Positions 61,511 through 64,000 of a stretch of 64,000 nt of DNA are shown here, in pieces. The position numbers and the translations under genes were made by a program. The notes under the pieces were generated by a model. That model worked only from the letters and a program-made list of their open reading frames with translations. It did no database searches and had not been told where the DNA came from. Source of the DNA: SLHU01 sp009929975 (lineage in GTDB: Bacteria; Bacillota; Clostridia; Saccharofermentanales; UBA5734); NCBI GenBank assembly GCA_040776905.1, contig JAXGZQ010000003.1, positions 186,001-250,000 of the forward strand, in the 5' to 3' direction. How positions within the stretch are numbered: the stretch's first letter is position 1; every line of letters starts with the position of its first letter.

Positions 61511-61735
61511 ATCAGATACCTCATGAATAATGCTTCATTATTAAGCGGCTGTGCGGAATCCGCACGCACGTGATCGTCGTTAATGCAGCTCGCAGTGTCC
61601 CGAAGTTAACCGTTTCATTCAAAGTCTATCACGCTCGCAGATTCTCGATGTGCAGTATGTTACGCTGTAAAATCATAGCGAATGAATTGATGCGATCACA
61701 GACAGATAACATACCGCCTTATATCCCCATATGAA

Positions 61736-61769
61736 AAAACCCCTGAAGCTTCACAGCTTCAGGGGTTTT
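61736..61769 (-). terminator. Rho-independent terminator of tRNA-Arg
   Basis: Minus strand: a perfect 15-base stem AAAACCCCTGAAGCT / AGCTTCAGGGGTTTT with a 4-base loop, then more T. It follows the tRNA 3' end by 4 bases. Confidence 0.92.
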
Positions 61770-61773
61770 GACT

Positions 61774-61850
<77 letters not shown>

Positions 61851-61867
61851 AAGTGGCAACAGATGCT

Positions 61868-61896
61868 ATTTTATGGTGTTTCCACATGAATGTCAA
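61868..61896 (-). promoter_or_regulatory. Promoter of tRNA-Arg
   Basis: On the minus strand TTGACA and TAAAAT are separated by 17 bases; the -10 ends 17 bases before the mature tRNA 5' end. Confidence 0.85.
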
Positions 61897-61992
61897 GCCT
61901 TTCACATCATCAATCGTTACGGACAGCGAGATCCGCTCAGGTTATAATAATCAAGCTTATAGAAAAATCAATTGCTTTTGGAGGAAATGGAT

Positions 61993-62967
61993 ATGCAAAT
62001 CAATTTCGCGATTCTCGGACCTGGCTCGATCTCCCGGCGGTTTGCCAAAGTACTGAACACGGCAGAGGGAGCCCGGCTGGCAGCGGTTGCTTCCGCATCC
62101 AGCCTGGAAAGGGCTGAAAACTTCGCCCGCGAGTTTGGTGCCGACAGCTACTACGGCAGTTATGAGGAACTGCTGCGGCAGCCGGACATCGACGCCGTCT
62201 ATATCGGCTTGACCCACAACTTCCACTATGACGCGATCAAGCTCAGTCTGGAGCACGGCAAAGCCGTCTTGTGTGAAAAACCGATGGTCACGACCGAAGC
62301 GGAGGCAAAAGAACTGACTGAAATGGCACGGTCACGTGGTCTTTTGCTGATGGAAGCGATGTGGACACGTTGTCTGCCGGCCTTCCGGCAGGCGAAGCAG
62401 TGGATTGAGGACGGCCGGATCGGCACACCTCATCTGGTACAGGCTTCGTTCAGCTTCAATGTTCCATTTGATCCAGAGCACCGTCTGTATAATCCGGCAC
62501 TGGCCGGCGGCGGCCTGTTTGATGCCGGAGTCTATCCGATCGAGTTTGCCTCCGGTATGCTGGGTGAAAATCCGAGTCATGTCGCGGGAACACTTCATTC
62601 TGGCTCAACGGGAGTTGATGAAATGGCGGCGATGAGCCTGGCCTATCCTTCCGGAGCACTGGCCAGCCTCAGCTGTGGTCTGCGCACAAAAACGGATTGG
62701 GATGGCCGGGTCTATGGCAGCAATGGCAGCGTGATCGTGCGTGATTTTCTCATGACCAAACGCAGCGAGCTTTATGATACTGAAGGTCAACTGGTCGATC
62801 AATTTGATCAAGACTTTGCTGATGGGTTTATCTATCAGATTCAGCATTTCTTGTCATTACTTGAGGCCGGCAGAATTGAAAGCGACCTGATCCCACATCG
62901 TGACACCGTCGCCTGCGCAGCCGTTTTTGATCAACTCCTCAGTCAGAACGCTCCGGCCGTTGAATGA
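61993..62967 (+). CDS. Gfo/Idh/MocA-family oxidoreductase
   Basis: A 324-residue NAD(P)-dependent dehydrogenase of the dihydrodiol-dehydrogenase-like branch: FAILGPGSISRRFAKVL (cofactor), IDAVYIGLTHNFHYDAIKLSLEHGKAVLCEKPMVT (catalytic EKP), and GGGLFDAGVYPIEFASGMLG (substrate motif). GGAGGAAATGGAT precedes the chosen ATG; another ATG lies two codons upstream. Its 3' end overlaps the convergent UPF0178 gene by 29 bases. The substrate is a sugar or polyol by family; nothing more specific. Confidence 0.93.
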   Translation: MQINFAILGPGSISRRFAKVLNTAEGARLAAVASASSLERAENFAREFGADSYYGSYEELLRQPDIDAVYIGLTHNFHYDAIKLSLEHGKAVLCEKPMVTTEAEAKELTEMARSRGLLLMEAMWTRCLPAFRQAKQWIEDGRIGTPHLVQASFSFNVPFDPEHRLYNPALAGGGLFDAGVYPIEFASGMLGENPSHVAGTLHSGSTGVDEMAAMSLAYPSGALASLSCGLRTKTDWDGRVYGSNGSVIVRDFLMTKRSELYDTEGQLVDQFDQDFADGFIYQIQHFLSLLEAGRIESDLIPHRDTVACAAVFDQLLSQNAPAVE

Positions 62968-63460
62968 TCTGTCCGAGCAGCAGGTTCAACTGCTTTTCAA
63001 AAGAAATTTTCTGATCGCCTGAAGGTCTGCGTGACCGCTGTGGCCGCTCTCCGGCGCGGCGGGCCCGGCTGGCCAGATGGCGTTCCATCAGCAGCTGGTC
63101 GATATTGTTCTGGTCATAACGGTTCCCGCTCGGGTGGATCGCGTGGCCGCGCTTAGCCAGCACCAGTGACGCCAAACCGTAGTCCTGAGTAACAACCACA
63201 TCACCGGAACGAACCTGACCGAGCAGTGCATAATCAACCGCGTCATGACCCTGGGCGATCTGACGCACTTCTCCATATCCGGGATACAGTTCGTGATTCT
63301 CATCCACAAAATAGATCAGCCGCAGACCGTAGCGCCGTGCCAGCCTTTCAATTGCCTGTCTCACACGGACAGGGCAGGCGTCCGCGTCCACCAGACAGGT
63401 GGGTTTTCCCGGGCGGTCATCCTGCGGGGTCTCATCCAATGGTGTTTCTAGCGTACACAT
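62939..63460 (-). CDS. UPF0178/DUF188 (YaiI/YqxD) family protein
   Basis: A 173-residue protein of the PIN-like UPF0178 family: CLVDADACPVRVRQAIERLARR, YFVDENHE, GHDAVDYALLGQVRSGDVVVTQDYGLASLVLAKRGHAIHPSGNRYD and NIDQLLMERH. The Asp cluster resembles a metal-dependent nuclease, but activity is unproven. Start is uncertain; no ribosome site stands before the chosen ATG, and the longer frame would overlap the divergent phosphatase start. Confidence 0.88.
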   Translation of the reverse strand: MCTLETPLDETPQDDRPGKPTCLVDADACPVRVRQAIERLARRYGLRLIYFVDENHELYPGYGEVRQIAQGHDAVDYALLGQVRSGDVVVTQDYGLASLVLAKRGHAIHPSGNRYDQNNIDQLLMERHLASRARRAGERPQRSRRPSGDQKISFEKQLNLLLGQIIQRPERSD

Positions 63461-63565
63461 GGATTCATGATATAATATCTGCTGAATGAATGCACCTGAT
63501 CTTACACTAAAAAGCGGAATGCGGCGAATTAACCGAATGATCTCGTCCCATCTCAAAGGAGTCCA

Positions 63566-64000
63566 ATGAAAACCAGACAAGACTACCCCAACCGCCTGCC
63601 GTTGAAAAACCTTTATAATCTGCGCGATATCGGTGGCTATATGACCCGTGACGGAAAGATAACATCTTTTGGCCGCTTTTTACGTTCAGAGGCTCCGCTA
63701 TACCTGACGGATCCGGAACTGGCCGAACTGATGACCTATCCGCTGCAGAGCGTGATTGATCTGCGCAGCCCCAATGAGGCCCGGCACCAGCCGCATGCGC
63801 TTTCCCATGTTCCCGGTATCCGATATGAACGTGTCGCGCTGCTCGGCAGCGATATCAACGCGACCGTCGCACAGGCCGATGCCCTGATCACGGGACGGCC
63901 TTCCACACTGGGGGATCTTTATCTCTTCATGCTGGAACATTCTAAAAAGGAATTTGCGCGCATCTTTAAAATCTTCGAAGAAACACAGGATGGCGCGGTA
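63566..64000 (+). CDS. Tyrosine/serine-type protein phosphatase, 3'-truncated
   Basis: The first 145 residues of a Y_phosphatase3-type protein run off the right edge. LPLKNLYNLRDIGGYMTRDGKITSFGRFLRSEAP and SVIDLRSPNEA are the characteristic N-terminal blocks; the catalytic HCxxGKDR loop would lie beyond the window. AAAGGAGTCCA precedes the ATG. Enzymes of this family dephosphorylate proteins or phosphoinositide-like molecules. Confidence 0.88.
   Translation, partial: MKTRQDYPNRLPLKNLYNLRDIGGYMTRDGKITSFGRFLRSEAPLYLTDPELAELMTYPLQSVIDLRSPNEARHQPHALSHVPGIRYERVALLGSDINATVAQADALITGRPSTLGDLYLFMLEHSKKEFARIFKIFEETQDGAV

Overview
This 64 kb window looks like the chromosome of a carbohydrate- and amino-acid-degrading anaerobe of the Bacillota, probably a clostridial lineage. 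I judge this from the Shine-Dalgarno sites (AGGAGG before most genes), TTGACA/TATAAT promoters, lipobox lipoproteins with Thr-rich linkers, a YtrA-type GntR/ABC pair, PadR and LplB/LplC-type permeases. The species cannot be named from the sequence. Genes are densely packed, mostly on the minus strand. There is one tRNA (Arg, anticodon ACG), no rRNA and no CRISPR array.

Layout. 1-1887: the end of a GntR regulator with an ABC ATPase and permease. 1902-11799: a compact minus-strand operon with a DHDPS-fold aldolase, five SDR domains, three RidA-type deaminases and two SelA/DgaE-like PLP lyases (one fused to an SDR), with a divergent amidohydrolase. 12227-17132: a sugar-type ABC importer (two permeases and a lipoprotein) and a GntR-LacI hybrid regulator. 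17145-24559: a MurNAc/muropeptide recycling operon (murQ, a MurK-like kinase, a GNAT, a PIG-L deacetylase, an AmiE-like hydrolase, NamZ) interrupted by an IS110-family element. 24654-28497: a flavoprotein, a TIM-barrel protein, a CBM9-like protein and a nitronate monooxygenase. 28757-33217: a 1486-residue secreted, membrane-anchored protein. 33236-38408: a fucosidase/isomerase operon. 38463-46533: a diguanylate cyclase, a GT2-GtrA fusion, a NAGPA-type protein, a PadR operon, an NTF2-like protein and a peroxiredoxin. 46625-51467: a Gfo/Idh/MocA, epimerase and CocE sugar operon. 51501-55995: a cupin, a frameshifted HD gene, a zinc-ribbon protein, a MACPF lipoprotein and a divergent TetR regulator with a 36 bp palindrome between them. 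56071-64000: a beta-helix protein, nitroreductase, GH10 xylanase, RidA, DUF4256, tRNA-Arg, Gfo/Idh, a UPF0178 protein and a truncated phosphatase.

How the genes may work together. In the 1.9-11.8 kb cluster the likely chemistry (inferred) is: the amidohydrolase removes an acyl or ring group, PLP lyases eliminate from an amino acid or amino-sugar acid, RidA proteins hydrolyse the enamine/imine, SDRs carry out redox steps, and the aldolase cleaves a 2-keto-3-deoxy acid. The substrate is unknown. In the 17-24.6 kb cluster, NamZ and the AmiE-like enzyme release MurNAc, MurK phosphorylates it and MurQ removes lactate.

Most notable observations: (i) the IS110 element has an upstream noncoding region that folds into two consecutive large stem-loops, as expected of a bridge RNA, and the first loop contains a 9-nt copy of the DNA flanking the insertion; (ii) the multi-RidA/multi-SDR/PLP-lyase cluster includes an SDR-PLP fusion and three SDR domains without catalytic residues; (iii) a MACPF lipoprotein carries a C-terminal beta-prism-like repeat domain and a divergent TetR gene.
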